Source of the DNA: Anaerosporobacter faecicola | GTDB taxonomy: Bacteria; Bacillota; Clostridia; Lachnospirales; Lachnospiraceae | DNA length: 64,000 nt | Reading direction: 5' to 3' | Assembly: GCF_012070565.1 (NCBI RefSeq) | Contig: NZ_JAAQRO010000006.1 | Location: 1 to 64,000 of the forward strand | Shown here: positions 1-8,555 of the stretch, piece after piece | How the letters are laid out: each line of letters begins with the position of its first letter | Numbering within the stretch: the stretch's first letter is position 1 | Made by a program: the position numbers and the translations under genes | The notes under the pieces: model-generated | Databases searched by the model: none | The model's input: only the letters and a program-made list of their open reading frames with translations | Told to the model about the DNA's origin: nothing

Positions 1-396
1 AGCAGTTCTTTTTCGTGCTGTCAAGGGTGGCGGCAAGCTACCACAACCTATAATATCTGCAATTTTCAAGGTTCATCTGAGCCTTTTTTCTTTGCTCATT
101 TTTTTCATAAATCATTTGACACTATCCTTGCTCATTCACATTTTATATTTATATAACTACTATTCCATAGCTTCTGTAAGTGTGCACCCTACGTTCTATC
201 AATACTATACTTCATAATTTTTATTTGTGCAATGGCTTGAAAGCAAGAAAACAAAGTCGTGACAATTGTCATGTGACAATTGTACTGCCTATTTACCAGA
301 CATTATGACAAGGGTCAATACTCTGGTTCGATCTATACGTAAATGACCAATCCCAATAGGGCCTTGAATACGTCTTTGTAAGTCTCTATTCGATTT
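1..396. other. Left-edge non-coding region
   Basis: No credible gene is seen. Bases 1-85 are more GC-rich than the flank and hold a short stem (GGTGGC, loop GGCAA, GCTACC, about 29-45) that looks like the end of an element continuing beyond the window. Bases 86-250 are AT-rich. Two copies of TGACAATTGT lie at 260-269 and 274-283; the first is part of the perfect palindrome TGACAATTGTCA. A 9-bp inverted repeat (384-392 with 406-414) spans the birA stop codon but lacks a T-run, so it is not a convincing terminator. Confidence 0.5.
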
Positions 397-1377
397 TTAC
401 GTATACGAATAGAGTCCTCGTACCGATACTTCTCCCGCGTAAACTTCTACGATCTCCTTATTCGGTTTTTCCACTAATAGATGCCCTGCCTTTGTAATGC
501 CTCTTGCAACTCCCGTAAAGGAATCTTCACTTCCTAAAATCTGTACTTCCTGATCCATATTAATCAATACTTTGGTATACGCTTCTTGCAATAAGCTTAA
601 ATCTTGTGTTTTCAAAAATTGTTCGTAATATGTTTCTAAATAAAACATCGTACGTGCAATCAATTTGGCTCGATTCACGTTCTTTCCTGCTTCTAAAAAA
701 ATCGAGGTTGCTTTATCTGCTAATTCTTCTGGAAATTCTTCTGTATTCACATTCACACCGATTCCCACAACCACATAATTAATATAATCCACTTCAGCAC
801 TTAATTCTGTAAGAATTCCTGCTACCTTCTTTTTCCCTAATACAATATCATTGGGCCACTTGATCTTAGAATCCAGTTCCGTTAATTCTTTTATGGCATC
901 GTTTAGTGCTAAAGCAGTTACAATAGTTATCATAGCCGCATTGGTTGGTGCTATTTGCGGTTTCAAAACAATGGTCATAAACACGCCTGACCCCTTCTTA
1001 GCTACCCAACTTCGTCCTCTGCGGCCTTTTCCTTGGGTTTGTTTTTCTGCTACAACCAAACTTCCCTCTGGTTGTCCTTCTTCTGCTAATTGTTTTGCAA
1101 TTGTATTGGTTGATGTCACTTCCTCATAGGAAAATACATTCTTCCCCATATAATTGGTTTGTAGTCTGCTAAGAATGGCTTCTTTCGTCACACAATCCGG
1201 TTCATGAAGCAATCGATACCCTTTGTTTGATATGGAATCAATCTCGTATCCTTCTTCTTTTAGTCGCTTCATAACTTTCCATATAGCCGTTCTGGATACG
1301 CCAAGTTGCTCACAAAGATCCTGTCCTGACACATAACCGTCCTGTTTACTTAAAATCGTTAAGATTTCCGTCTTCAT
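397..1377 (-). CDS. birA: Bifunctional biotin--protein ligase / biotin operon repressor BirA
   Basis: 326 aa, full length for the two-function type. Residues 1-60 form a winged helix-turn-helix (LGVSRTAIWKVMKRL) expected to bind biotin-gene operators. The catalytic core follows, with the biotinyl-AMP loop GKGRRGRSW at 116-124 and KWPND at 173-177, and a small C-terminal domain. It makes biotinoyl-5'-AMP, attaches biotin to carboxylase carrier lysines, and represses biotin genes when biotinyl-AMP accumulates (family knowledge). The ATG has an AAGGGG site 11 bases upstream. It lies 19 bases after a small membrane protein gene, so the two are probably co-transcribed. No biotin synthesis or transport gene is in view, so its regulatory target is unknown. 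Confidence 0.95.
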   Translation of the reverse strand: MKTEILTILSKQDGYVSGQDLCEQLGVSRTAIWKVMKRLKEEGYEIDSISNKGYRLLHEPDCVTKEAILSRLQTNYMGKNVFSYEEVTSTNTIAKQLAEEGQPEGSLVVAEKQTQGKGRRGRSWVAKKGSGVFMTIVLKPQIAPTNAAMITIVTALALNDAIKELTELDSKIKWPNDIVLGKKKVAGILTELSAEVDYINYVVVGIGVNVNTEEFPEELADKATSIFLEAGKNVNRAKLIARTMFYLETYYEQFLKTQDLSLLQEAYTKVLINMDQEVQILGSEDSFTGVARGITKAGHLLVEKPNKEIVEVYAGEVSVRGLYSYT

Positions 1378-1396
1378 TTGTCAGCTTACCCCTTCC

Positions 1397-1678
1397 CTAC
1401 GCCAATGCTAACCGAAAGTAGTATAAGCCAAATGCAAAGATGATAAATCCTACAATTCCGTAAAATACACACATTCTTTTTTGTCCTTCAACTTTGGACT
1501 TTCTCAGACTATTAGACATGCTCATCAGACCTGAAACGATCATAAGCGCTGCCATTAAACCATAATTATCTGGTATTACGATTACAAGTACAAAAAGTAC
1601 GATGACTACAAGCCCTAATACAACATTAATAATATCAGGTAGCAATTTATTAGCTCGAATAAATTCTTTCCATTTCAT
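1397..1678 (-). CDS. Small three-TM membrane protein of unknown function
   Basis: 93 aa with three hydrophobic segments (about 17-36, 40-57 and 70-90) separated by a short basic loop containing RKSKVEGQKR. No signal peptide cleavage site and no catalytic motif is visible, and I do not recognise the family. The start has a good site (AAAGGAAA). It precedes birA by 19 bases on the same strand and probably shares its transcript; that need not imply shared function. It could be a small integral membrane protein found in Lachnospiraceae, but nothing in the sequence gives its job. Confidence 0.7.
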   Translation of the reverse strand: MKWKEFIRANKLLPDIINVVLGLVVIVLFVLVIVIPDNYGLMAALMIVSGLMSMSNSLRKSKVEGQKRMCVFYGIVGFIIFAFGLYYFRLALA

Positions 1679-1788
1679 ATAATTATTTCCTTTCTTCCTT
1701 TTCTATAACCAAATGATCACAATTAATAAATCTGATTTTCCTATCATAATCGATAAGATAACCCTATTTTTCCATGATAACACATTTT

Positions 1789-1845
1789 GAAAGCTGCTGC
1801 ACTATTAACTTTCCTATGTCGGAAAGGAATTGTACAACAGCTTTC
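1789..1845 (-). other. Structured 3' UTR element downstream of citrate synthase
   Basis: A 14-bp outer stem (1789-1802 with 1832-1845) encloses a 6-bp inner hairpin (CTTTCC 1809-1814 with GGAAAG 1821-1826). Read as minus-strand RNA, the two non-Watson-Crick positions of the outer stem become G-U pairs; read as plus-strand RNA they are A-C mismatches. This favours the minus-strand transcript, the citrate synthase message, as the folded molecule. No T-run follows, so it is not a classical terminator. It may stabilise the message or protect its 3' end. Confidence 0.45.
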
Positions 1846-1949
1846 TATACTTTACTTATGCCATTGGTTTAATGATTCCTATGTCATAAGTCATTATTCA
1901 TTTTATGATTCATAACTATACATAATTTAGGACGATGTCCCAATACGAT

Positions 1950-3353
1950 CTACGCTAACCGAATGTCCGCGTTCTCCTCCTGCACAGTCCGTTCTTCCAT
2001 TGTTTTGTATTCTTTATGTTTTGCAACACTCTTGTAACCAGGACGAATAATCTTCCCATCATTGATAATCTCTTCTAAACGATGTGCCGACCAACCTGCT
2101 ATACGAGCAATTGCAAAAATTGGTGTATAAAGTTCCATTGGCAGGTCTAACATACGATATACGAAACCACTATAGAAATCCACGTTGGCACTAACACCTT
2201 TGTAGATTCGTCTTTCCCTTGCTATGATTTCTGGTGCTAACCTCTCTACCATACTATATAAAGCATATTCTTTCTGAAGTCCTTTTTCTTCTGAAAGATT
2301 TTTAACAAATCCCTTTAGTATATCTGCTCTTGGATCAGATATAGAATAAACTGCATGACCCATACCATAGATCAGCCCAGCATGGTCAAACGCTTTCTTA
2401 TTCAACAGGTCTGACAGATACTGTCCAACTTCTTCTTCGCTTTCCCAGTCTTTTACCTTTTCCTTCATATCCTCAAACATCTTAACGACCTTAATATTCG
2501 CACCCCCATGTCTTGGCCCCTTTAATGATCCCAAAGATGCTGCAATTGCAGAATACGTATCCGTACCTGATGACGTTACTACATGTGTTGTAAATGTTGA
2601 ATTGTTACCACCGCCATGCTCTGCATGAAGTACAAGGGCAAGATCTAAGATTGTTGCTTCTAAATGAGAAAACTTGCTATCAGGTCTTAATATATGTAGA
2701 ATATTCTCTGCTGTAGATAATTCCGGTTTTGGTGAATGTATAAATAAGCTATTTCCATCATGATAATGACTAAACGCCTGATATCCATATACAGAAAGTA
2801 ATGGGAATAGTGCAATCAGCTGTAAACACTGGCGTAACACATTCTCGACAGAAGTATCATCCGCCAACTCATCATAAGAATATAAGGTTAAAACACTTCT
2901 TGCTAATGTATTCATCATATCTCGGCTTGGTGCTTTCATAATAATATCCCGAACAAAACTTGTTGGTAATTCTTCTCGATATTTTGCAAGTAAGCCCGTT
3001 AAGTTACTTAACTGTTCTTTATCAGGTAGCTCTCCAAACAAGAGTAAATATACCGTCTCTTCAAAACCAAATCTCTTTTCTTCAATAAATCCATTTACCA
3101 GATCTTTTACATTCACACCCTGATAATAGAGCTTTCCTTCGCAAGGGACTAGATCACTATCCACAATGGAATATGAAACGATTTCCGAAATTTCCGTCAA
3201 TCCTGTCAGTACTCCCTTACCACTAATGTCACGTAATCCTCGTTTCACTTCGTATTTTCCGTATAATTCTGGGTCGATCCTGCTGTTTTTCTTACAAAGA
3301 ATTGCTAATTCTTTTACCTCCTTTGTAATATCAGCATACTCAAATTCTTTCAT
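1950..3353 (-). CDS. Citrate synthase
   Basis: 467 aa, longer than the usual 370-430 because of an N-terminal extension of about 50 residues before the conserved fold. Catalytic residues are visible: HAEHGGG at 243-249, GMGHAVY with His333, and NVDFYSG with Asp392; RHGG at 281-284 and RIAGW near 417-421 also fit. It condenses acetyl-CoA and oxaloacetate to citrate in the cytosol. Aconitase and isocitrate dehydrogenase are not adjacent, so here it looks like a stand-alone entry to glutamate synthesis. AAAGGAG supports the ATG. A possible extended -10 (TGTTATACT, 3448-3453) lies about 95 bases upstream. It sits downstream of argF but is separated by a terminator. Re-type citrate synthase was rejected because that family is unrelated. 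Confidence 0.95.
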   Translation of the reverse strand: MKEFEYADITKEVKELAILCKKNSRIDPELYGKYEVKRGLRDISGKGVLTGLTEISEIVSYSIVDSDLVPCEGKLYYQGVNVKDLVNGFIEEKRFGFEETVYLLLFGELPDKEQLSNLTGLLAKYREELPTSFVRDIIMKAPSRDMMNTLARSVLTLYSYDELADDTSVENVLRQCLQLIALFPLLSVYGYQAFSHYHDGNSLFIHSPKPELSTAENILHILRPDSKFSHLEATILDLALVLHAEHGGGNNSTFTTHVVTSSGTDTYSAIAASLGSLKGPRHGGANIKVVKMFEDMKEKVKDWESEEEVGQYLSDLLNKKAFDHAGLIYGMGHAVYSISDPRADILKGFVKNLSEEKGLQKEYALYSMVERLAPEIIARERRIYKGVSANVDFYSGFVYRMLDLPMELYTPIFAIARIAGWSAHRLEEIINDGKIIRPGYKSVAKHKEYKTMEERTVQEENADIRLA

Positions 3354-3693
3354 AGTGCTTCTCCTTTCAAAATGGGTGATATTCCTATAACAACATGTTT
3401 CTCACGAATTTTAAATGTGAAGTCAGTTATATAAGCTCATTTATACTAGTATAACATACTTTAATACGTTTGTACGTTACTTTATGAAATATTAATAAAA
3501 AAACTCCCGATCCATTCGTTTTGAATGCCTCCAAAAATCTACTATCCTATAGCTCTTTTTGAAGAACACCTCATTCGACATTATAATCGGGAGTTTATTT
3601 ATTGTAACACAACTTCGCTCATCCAAAACTTCACGCAGAGTAGCAATCGCCTACTCGTTCTAAACATTCAAGTGCGAAGTTTACGATTGTAGT
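3354..3693 (-). other. argF to citrate synthase intergenic region with two RNA structures
   Basis: Just after the argF stop, an 8-bp stem (AACTTCGC 3611-3618 with GCGAAGTT 3674-3681) encloses a perfect 6-bp hairpin (GAGTAG 3638-3643 with CTACTC 3651-3656). The argF terminator (3494-3596) follows, and then the citrate synthase upstream region with TGTTATACT near 3448 as a possible extended -10. No coding capacity is seen. The first structure may be a repeat or a regulatory 3' UTR; no second copy was found in the window. Confidence 0.45.
3494..3596 (-). terminator. Intrinsic terminator of argF, long-loop type
   Basis: A perfect 11-bp stem (3501-3511 with 3586-3596) is followed on the minus strand by seven T. 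The loop is unusually long at 74 bases and contains its own hairpin CATTC-GTTTT-GAATG (about 3523-3537). Placement after argF and before citrate synthase fits termination. The long loop leaves room for an attenuator acting on citrate synthase. Confidence 0.65.
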
Positions 3694-4629
3694 CTATTCA
3701 CCAAGTGTTGCTACCATAACTGCTTTAATGGTATGCATACGGTTTTCGGCTTCATCAAATACAACCTCTGCAAACTGTTCAAATAATTCTTCTGTTACTT
3801 CTTTACCTTTTACCGCTGGTAAGCAGTGTAAAAAGATTGTAGAATCTTTCTTTGTTTTCGCAAATAATTGATGATTTACCTGATATGGAGATAACATGGC
3901 AATACGCTCTGCTGCCTTATCCTCTTCTCCCATGGAACACCATACATCTGTATAGATTGCATCCGCACCTTCTACTGCATTCAAATCATCTGTAATTGTG
4001 ATCGTAGACCCCGCTTCCTTGGCATACACCTTACAAGTATCCACCAATTCGCTTGTTGGCCATAGTTGCTCTGGTGCCAGAATTGTAAAATTAATTCCTA
4101 ATTTAGATGACCCAATCATTAAACTATTTGCCATATTATTTCTTCCATCACCAACAAAAACAAGATTTAATCCTTTTAATTTTCCAAACTGTTCTTTTAA
4201 GGTAAGGAAATCTGCAAGAATCTGTGTTGGATGATATTCATCTGTCAATCCATTCCATACTGGCACGCCACTGTATTTCGCTAATTTCTCAACTGTATCC
4301 TGTTTGAAGCCACGGAATTCAATACCATCAAACATTCTTCCAAGAACACGTGCTGTATCTTCCACGCTTTCTTTATGACCTAATTGTATATCATCTTTAC
4401 CCAAATATTCTGGATGTCCACCTTCATCAATACAACCGATAGTAAACGAACATCTTGTTCTTGTAGAAGGTTTTTCAAAGATTAATGCAATGTTCTTTCC
4501 TTTTAAACTTGTTCCTGTAATGCCCTTTTTCTTCTTTGCTTTCAAATCTGCTGCTAGATCAATAAAATATGTAATCTCTTCTGGTGTAAAATCTTTTAAT
4601 GTTAGAAAACTACGACCTTTTAAATTCAT
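3694..4629 (-). CDS. argF: Ornithine carbamoyltransferase
   Basis: 311 aa from the chosen ATG, which has AAGGAGTG eight bases upstream; a further in-frame ATG 51 bases earlier has no such site. It transfers carbamoyl from carbamoyl phosphate to ornithine to make citrulline in arginine synthesis, or runs in reverse in arginine breakdown. Key motifs are STRTR at 55-59 (carbamoyl phosphate), HPTQ near 132, DVWCSMGEE and HCLP (ornithine and catalysis). Length matches the family. It stands alone, with no argGH or arcA neighbour. A TTGACA promoter lies at 4797-4825 with AT-rich inverted repeats beside it that could bind ArgR. The sequence alone does not separate anabolic from catabolic use. Confidence 0.95.
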   Translation of the reverse strand: MNLKGRSFLTLKDFTPEEITYFIDLAADLKAKKKKGITGTSLKGKNIALIFEKPSTRTRCSFTIGCIDEGGHPEYLGKDDIQLGHKESVEDTARVLGRMFDGIEFRGFKQDTVEKLAKYSGVPVWNGLTDEYHPTQILADFLTLKEQFGKLKGLNLVFVGDGRNNMANSLMIGSSKLGINFTILAPEQLWPTSELVDTCKVYAKEAGSTITITDDLNAVEGADAIYTDVWCSMGEEDKAAERIAMLSPYQVNHQLFAKTKKDSTIFLHCLPAVKGKEVTEELFEQFAEVVFDEAENRMHTIKAVMVATLGE

Positions 4630-5082
4630 ACAATCACTCCTTATAATTATACATTTACTCGTTTTATATACTGGTTTCATTTACTTAAACATTACCTTGT
4701 TTTACCTACAAAGCATTATTCTTTAGACTATATTTGCATTGTATACATTATTTTCTGATCATTATACATGACTATTGTATATTTATGTATATTTTTATAG
4801 TATACCTATTTCACACATCTGTCAACTGCTTTTATTCTTTATTCAATATCTTTTCTATCTTACTCATTATTATACTTTTTATCTATGCTTTTGTTCTACT
4901 GATCTATGTTTTCTTTCGTCCTATCTACTTTTAATTATCTATGTTTTTGTCTATGCTTTTTACCTATACTTTTCTACCTATGCTTTTTCCTTTCTTCTTT
5001 GGTATTTTTCTTGAAATCTTCTTTTTCTTTTATGTTTTCAATAATCCTTATGCTACAAAACACTACAATGAAACTATAATAG
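4630..5082 (-). other. argF leader and upstream low-complexity region
   Basis: The region holds a leader of about 160 bases, a SigA-type promoter, and a run rich in C and T on the plus strand (about 4871-4991). The run is a degenerate tandem repeat built on a 12-14 base unit resembling AAAAGCATAGRTA on the transcribed strand. Two open frames here are translations of this run and are not genes. Confidence 0.55.
4797..4825 (-). promoter_or_regulatory. argF promoter
   Basis: Minus-strand TTGACA (4820-4825), 17-base spacer, TACTAT (4797-4802). AT-rich inverted-repeat sequence just downstream (about 4750-4795) resembles degenerate ARG boxes but matches no consensus well, so ArgR control is only inferred. 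Confidence 0.6.
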
Positions 5083-5123
5083 AAAAAGATCATGCTTCAT
5101 AATTTCCAAAACATGATCTTTTC
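5083..5123 (-). terminator. Terminator of the DUF4097-like gene
   Basis: An 11-bp stem, AAAAGATCATG (5084-5094) with CATGATCTTTT (5112-5122), 17-base loop, followed on the minus strand by T-rich sequence. It lies 51 bases after the stop at 5174. Confidence 0.75.
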
Positions 5124-5173
5124 CTTTACAATTTCAACTTATATTCTTATGAATCAAACCGTTGTGCTTTTCT

Positions 5174-6139
5174 CTATCGAATAGAAACCTCAATCTCTCC
5201 TGAACCAGCTTTTAGCGTTAATTTCTTATCCGTCATCACATCACTCTTGTAATGTTCACTATAAGTTTCTCCATTAATCCGAATATCATCTCCATCGAGA
5301 ACAAACGAATACTCATCGATATTTCCAGCCAAATCTAACTCAATATCGCCACTTCCACATTCTAAACTACTGCTTCCAGTTAATTGTCCCTTTAACTCTA
5401 AGTTTCCAGAACCCAATTCTGCATCCATGTTCACAATGGCTATATTATCACATTCCATATCACCAGAACCCATCTCTACCATACAGTCATCAGCCTCTAT
5501 GCTCTTACAAGTCATATCACCAGAACCGATATCCATGCTCATTGTTTTACATTCCACATAACCAAGTGCAAGATCACCAGATCCCACAGAACCTTTTATA
5601 TCTAGTGCATTCAATTCTGTTACTTCAATATTACCTGAGCCTACATTGCAATATAGGGTATCCGCTTTTATAGAATAGATCTCAACGTCACCTGAGCCAA
5701 TTTCAAAATCACCTTTTGTCATTACAAGGCTGCTATTCGTTGTTAGATTACCACTTCCATTCACGACCTTAATCGTATCAAACTCTGTATTACTAGGAAT
5801 TGTGATCGTTACTTTTGCTGATGATTCAAAAAAACCAATATGGATAAATGGGAAATGGCTTTCATTCGAATCCACGGTTATTTTTAATGTATCACCTTCT
5901 TGTGTAAAAGAATAATCATCTTCTGGTAAATCTTCTCCTTTTACAAAGAATGAATCCCCTTCAACAATCTTAATATCTGCATCTCCATTATCCACAACGA
6001 TATTATGGATATCACCACTTGGTTGAAAAGAATCGTCTACTTTTTTTCCTGATCCCGTTTCTGAACCTAGAATTAGGATTCCAATGATCACGACAATGAT
6101 AATAAGTGCTTTATTTGGTCCTCTATATGTATTCTCCAT
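5174..6139 (-). CDS. Membrane-anchored beta-repeat protein, DUF4097-like
   Basis: 321 aa. The start is set by AAAGGTGGAG before ATG at 6139; the frame stays open 65 codons further upstream through the lysS 3' hairpin, which is unlikely to be coding. Residues about 9-24 form one hydrophobic anchor (ALIIIVVIIGILILG), leaving the rest outside the cell. The body repeats short strands with GSGD or GSGN turns roughly every 18-20 residues, typical of the DUF4097/DUF2807 right-handed beta-helix-like fold. The function of the family is not established; members often occur near envelope stress or adhesion genes. It lies downstream of lysS but is probably separate because a hairpin lies between them. 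Confidence 0.75.
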   Translation of the reverse strand: MENTYRGPNKALIIIVVIIGILILGSETGSGKKVDDSFQPSGDIHNIVVDNGDADIKIVEGDSFFVKGEDLPEDDYSFTQEGDTLKITVDSNESHFPFIHIGFFESSAKVTITIPSNTEFDTIKVVNGSGNLTTNSSLVMTKGDFEIGSGDVEIYSIKADTLYCNVGSGNIEVTELNALDIKGSVGSGDLALGYVECKTMSMDIGSGDMTCKSIEADDCMVEMGSGDMECDNIAIVNMDAELGSGNLELKGQLTGSSSLECGSGDIELDLAGNIDEYSFVLDGDDIRINGETYSEHYKSDVMTDKKLTLKAGSGEIEVSIR

Positions 6140-6190
6140 ATCTACTCCACCTTTCTTTTCGAGCAATGGTTTGCACTGCCTTTCCATCAT

Positions 6191-6284
6191 ATAAAAGGGA
6201 GTTCCACACAAAGATTTCGGCATCACTCTCACATTATCTGTGTTCCGTGACTCTCGTACCTTCCATGTGACAACTCCCTTTTCA
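6191..6284 (-). terminator. Terminator-like long hairpin after lysS
   Basis: An 11-bp perfect stem, AAAAGGGAGTT (6193-6203) with AACTCCCTTTT (6272-6282), with a 68-base loop. On the minus strand it ends CCCTTTTATATG, a short T-run. The long loop makes it weaker as a terminator, but the position after the lysS stop fits. Confidence 0.5.
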
Positions 6285-6378
6285 TTCGTTATCCATTTCT
6301 TGATAATACGAATTATTCTTTCGTTATCTTTCAATAGACATCTATATAAACTGATTGGACATTTCTGATCATTTCAAT

Positions 6379-7896
6379 TTATTCGTTACTTTTTGTGTCA
6401 TTATTCTTATTCTTCATTGTTGGGAATAATAAAACATCACGAATTGCTGCAGAATCCGTTAGTAACATAACAAAACGGTCAATACCAATTCCAATACCGC
6501 CTGTTGGTGGCATACCATATTCCAATGCGCATAAGAAATCTTCATCTAAATGATCCGCTTCATCATCACCAGCAATACGATTTGCTTCTTGTGCTTCAAA
6601 ACGTCCACGTTGGTCAATTGGATCATTTAATTCAGAGAATGCATTTGCCATTTCTCTCTTCGTAATGAATAATTCAAAACGTTCTGTATAATTTGGATTC
6701 GATGGTTTTCTCTTTGCAAGAGGAGAAATCTCAACTGGGTGATCCATAACAAAGGTTGGTTGAACTAATTTTTCTTCAACGAACTCTTCGAAGAATAAAT
6801 TTAAGATATCACCTTTCTTATGTCTCTCTTCGAACTCTACATGGTGTTCTTTTGCAATTGCTTTTGCTTGCTCATCGGATTCAATTTCATTAAAATCAAC
6901 ACCGGCATACTTCTTAACAGCATCAACCATTGTTAATCGTTCGAATGGTTTTGATAAGTCAATTGGAACACCTTCGTAAGAAATCTGTGTTGTTCCAAGA
7001 ACTTTCATAGCAACGGTACGATAGAGATCCTCAACAAGATCCATCATTCCATAGTAATCCGTATATGCTTGGTATAACTCCAATAAAGTAAATTCCGGAT
7101 TATGTCTTACAGATAATCCTTCATTACGGAATACTCGTCCTACTTCATACACACGTTCCAAACCACCAACGATTAATCTCTTCAGATATAATTCTAGAGA
7201 AATTCTAAGATTCATATCTTGGTCTAAGGAATTGTGATGTGTTGTAAATGGTCTTGCAGAAGCACCACCTGCGATTGGTACAAGTACAGGTGTTTCTACT
7301 TCGATGAAACTCTTATTATCTAAGTAATTACGAATCTCACGAAGGATTAAAGAACGTTTGATGAATGTATCTTTTACTTCTGGATTCACAATTAAGTCAA
7401 TATATCTTTGACGATAACGTACATCGGTATCTTTTAATCCATGGAACTTCTCAGGTAATACTTGTAAGCTCTTTGATAATAAGATTACTTCTGTTGCATG
7501 AATTGATATCTCACCTGTTTTTGTTTTGAATACCGTACCAGCTAATCCAACAATGTCACCAATATCATACTTTTTGAATTCTTTATATTCTTCTTCTCCG
7601 ATGCTATCTCTTGCTACATACGATTGAATATTGCCCTGTACATCTGCTATATTACAGAAAGAAGCTTTTCCCATAACACGTTTTGACATGATACGTCCTG
7701 CTACGCGCACTTCTTTTCCTTCTAATTCCTCAAAATGATCTTTCACTTCCATACTATGATGTGTTACATCATATTTCATTATTTGAAAAGGGTCTTTTCC
7801 TCTTTCTTGAAGGTCAGCTAATTTTGCTCTTCTCACCTTAAGAATTTCATTAATGTCCTGCTCTACTACTTTCTTTTCTTCAGCCAAATTACTCAC
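6379..7896 (-). CDS. lysS: Lysyl-tRNA synthetase, class II
   Basis: 505 aa, normal length. The N-terminal OB-fold anticodon-binding domain (about 60-165, [11 protein letters not shown]) is followed by the class II core with motif 2 (GRVFRNEG) and motif 3 ([14 protein letters not shown] near the C-terminus). It charges tRNA-Lys with lysine in the cytosol. It starts 22 bases after greA and is transcribed with it from the strong promoter at 8488-8516; greA-lysS is a common Firmicutes pair. No T-box lies upstream, which fits control by the greA promoter. Confidence 0.98.
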   Translation of the reverse strand: MSNLAEEKKVVEQDINEILKVRRAKLADLQERGKDPFQIMKYDVTHHSMEVKDHFEELEGKEVRVAGRIMSKRVMGKASFCNIADVQGNIQSYVARDSIGEEEYKEFKKYDIGDIVGLAGTVFKTKTGEISIHATEVILLSKSLQVLPEKFHGLKDTDVRYRQRYIDLIVNPEVKDTFIKRSLILREIRNYLDNKSFIEVETPVLVPIAGGASARPFTTHHNSLDQDMNLRISLELYLKRLIVGGLERVYEVGRVFRNEGLSVRHNPEFTLLELYQAYTDYYGMMDLVEDLYRTVAMKVLGTTQISYEGVPIDLSKPFERLTMVDAVKKYAGVDFNEIESDEQAKAIAKEHHVEFEERHKKGDILNLFFEEFVEEKLVQPTFVMDHPVEISPLAKRKPSNPNYTERFELFITKREMANAFSELNDPIDQRGRFEAQEANRIAGDDEADHLDEDFLCALEYGMPPTGGIGIGIDRFVMLLTDSAAIRDVLLFPTMKNKNNDTKSNE

Positions 7897-7918
7897 TCCT
7901 TTATGTAACCTAACTGGC

Positions 7919-8401
7919 CTAGTTAGATCTTTGAATTTCTAGTATCTTGTATCTTATTACACCTGCTTGTGTCTCAACTTCAATTACATCACCAATTTTT
8001 TTACCGATTAAAGCTTTTCCTACTGGTGATTCATTGGAAATCTTACCTTTTAAGCTATTTGCTTCTGTCGAACCTACTAATTTATAATCTAAAATGTCGT
8101 CATATTCCATATCCATGATTCTTACACGACATCCGATATTAATCTTATTCAAGTCTACTTCATCTTCAACAACAACTTCAGCATTTTTTAAGATTTTATC
8201 GATTTCTTCGATTCTCGCTTCGATATCTCTTTGCTCATCTTTTGCTGCATCATATTCCGCATTTTCTGATAAGTCACCTTGTTCTCTGGCTTCTTTGATT
8301 TTTTGAGCTACTTCACGTCTTTTATTAACTTTTAATTCTTGTAGTTCATCCTCAAGTAACTTCAAACCTTCATAGGTTAAAATATTTTTCTTATCTGCCA
8401 T
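7919..8401 (-). CDS. greA: Transcription elongation factor GreA
   Basis: 160 aa from ATG at 8401, chosen because GGAGG lies 12 bases upstream and the protein then begins MADKKN; an ATG nine codons earlier lacks a site. Residues about 10-75 form the antiparallel coiled coil that enters the RNA polymerase secondary channel ([14 protein letters not shown] contains the acidic tip), and the C-terminal half is the FKBP-like domain. It stimulates transcript cleavage to rescue backtracked polymerase. It is the first gene of greA-lysS. Confidence 0.97.
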   Translation of the reverse strand: MADKKNILTYEGLKLLEDELQELKVNKRREVAQKIKEAREQGDLSENAEYDAAKDEQRDIEARIEEIDKILKNAEVVVEDEVDLNKINIGCRVRIMDMEYDDILDYKLVGSTEANSLKGKISNESPVGKALIGKKIGDVIEVETQAGVIRYKILEIQRSN

Positions 8402-8487
8402 GTTAAACCCAACCTCCAAAATAGTCATTCTGAAATTATTCTATTACATATATCGTAACTGACACTTTCTCATTGTACATTCCTTGT

Positions 8488-8516
8488 ATTATAACGTATG
8501 AACCGCTCAATGTCAA
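8488..8516 (-). promoter_or_regulatory. Consensus SigA promoter of greA-lysS
   Basis: Perfect TTGACA (8511-8516), 17-base spacer, perfect TATAAT (8488-8493) on the minus strand, about 85 bases before the greA ATG. This is the best promoter match in the window. Confidence 0.9.
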
Positions 8517-8555
8517 GAATATCAGTAATTCAGCTACTTTTCCAAGGGTTCTAAA

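Noticed and set aside
300-396. Open frame continuing past the birA stop
   Set aside because: About 32 codons with no start or site; no resemblance to a known protein.
4871-4991. Possible CRISPR array
   Set aside because: The units are degenerate and short, with no constant repeat or distinct spacers, and no cas gene is present.
4734-5014. Two overlapping plus-strand ORFs rich in Phe, Tyr and Leu
   Set aside because: They translate the low-complexity C/T-rich repeat; no ribosome-binding site and no protein-like composition.
7897-8555. T-box or lysine riboswitch for lysS
   Set aside because: lysS follows greA by 22 bases, and the leader upstream of greA is only about 80 bases, too short for a T-box.
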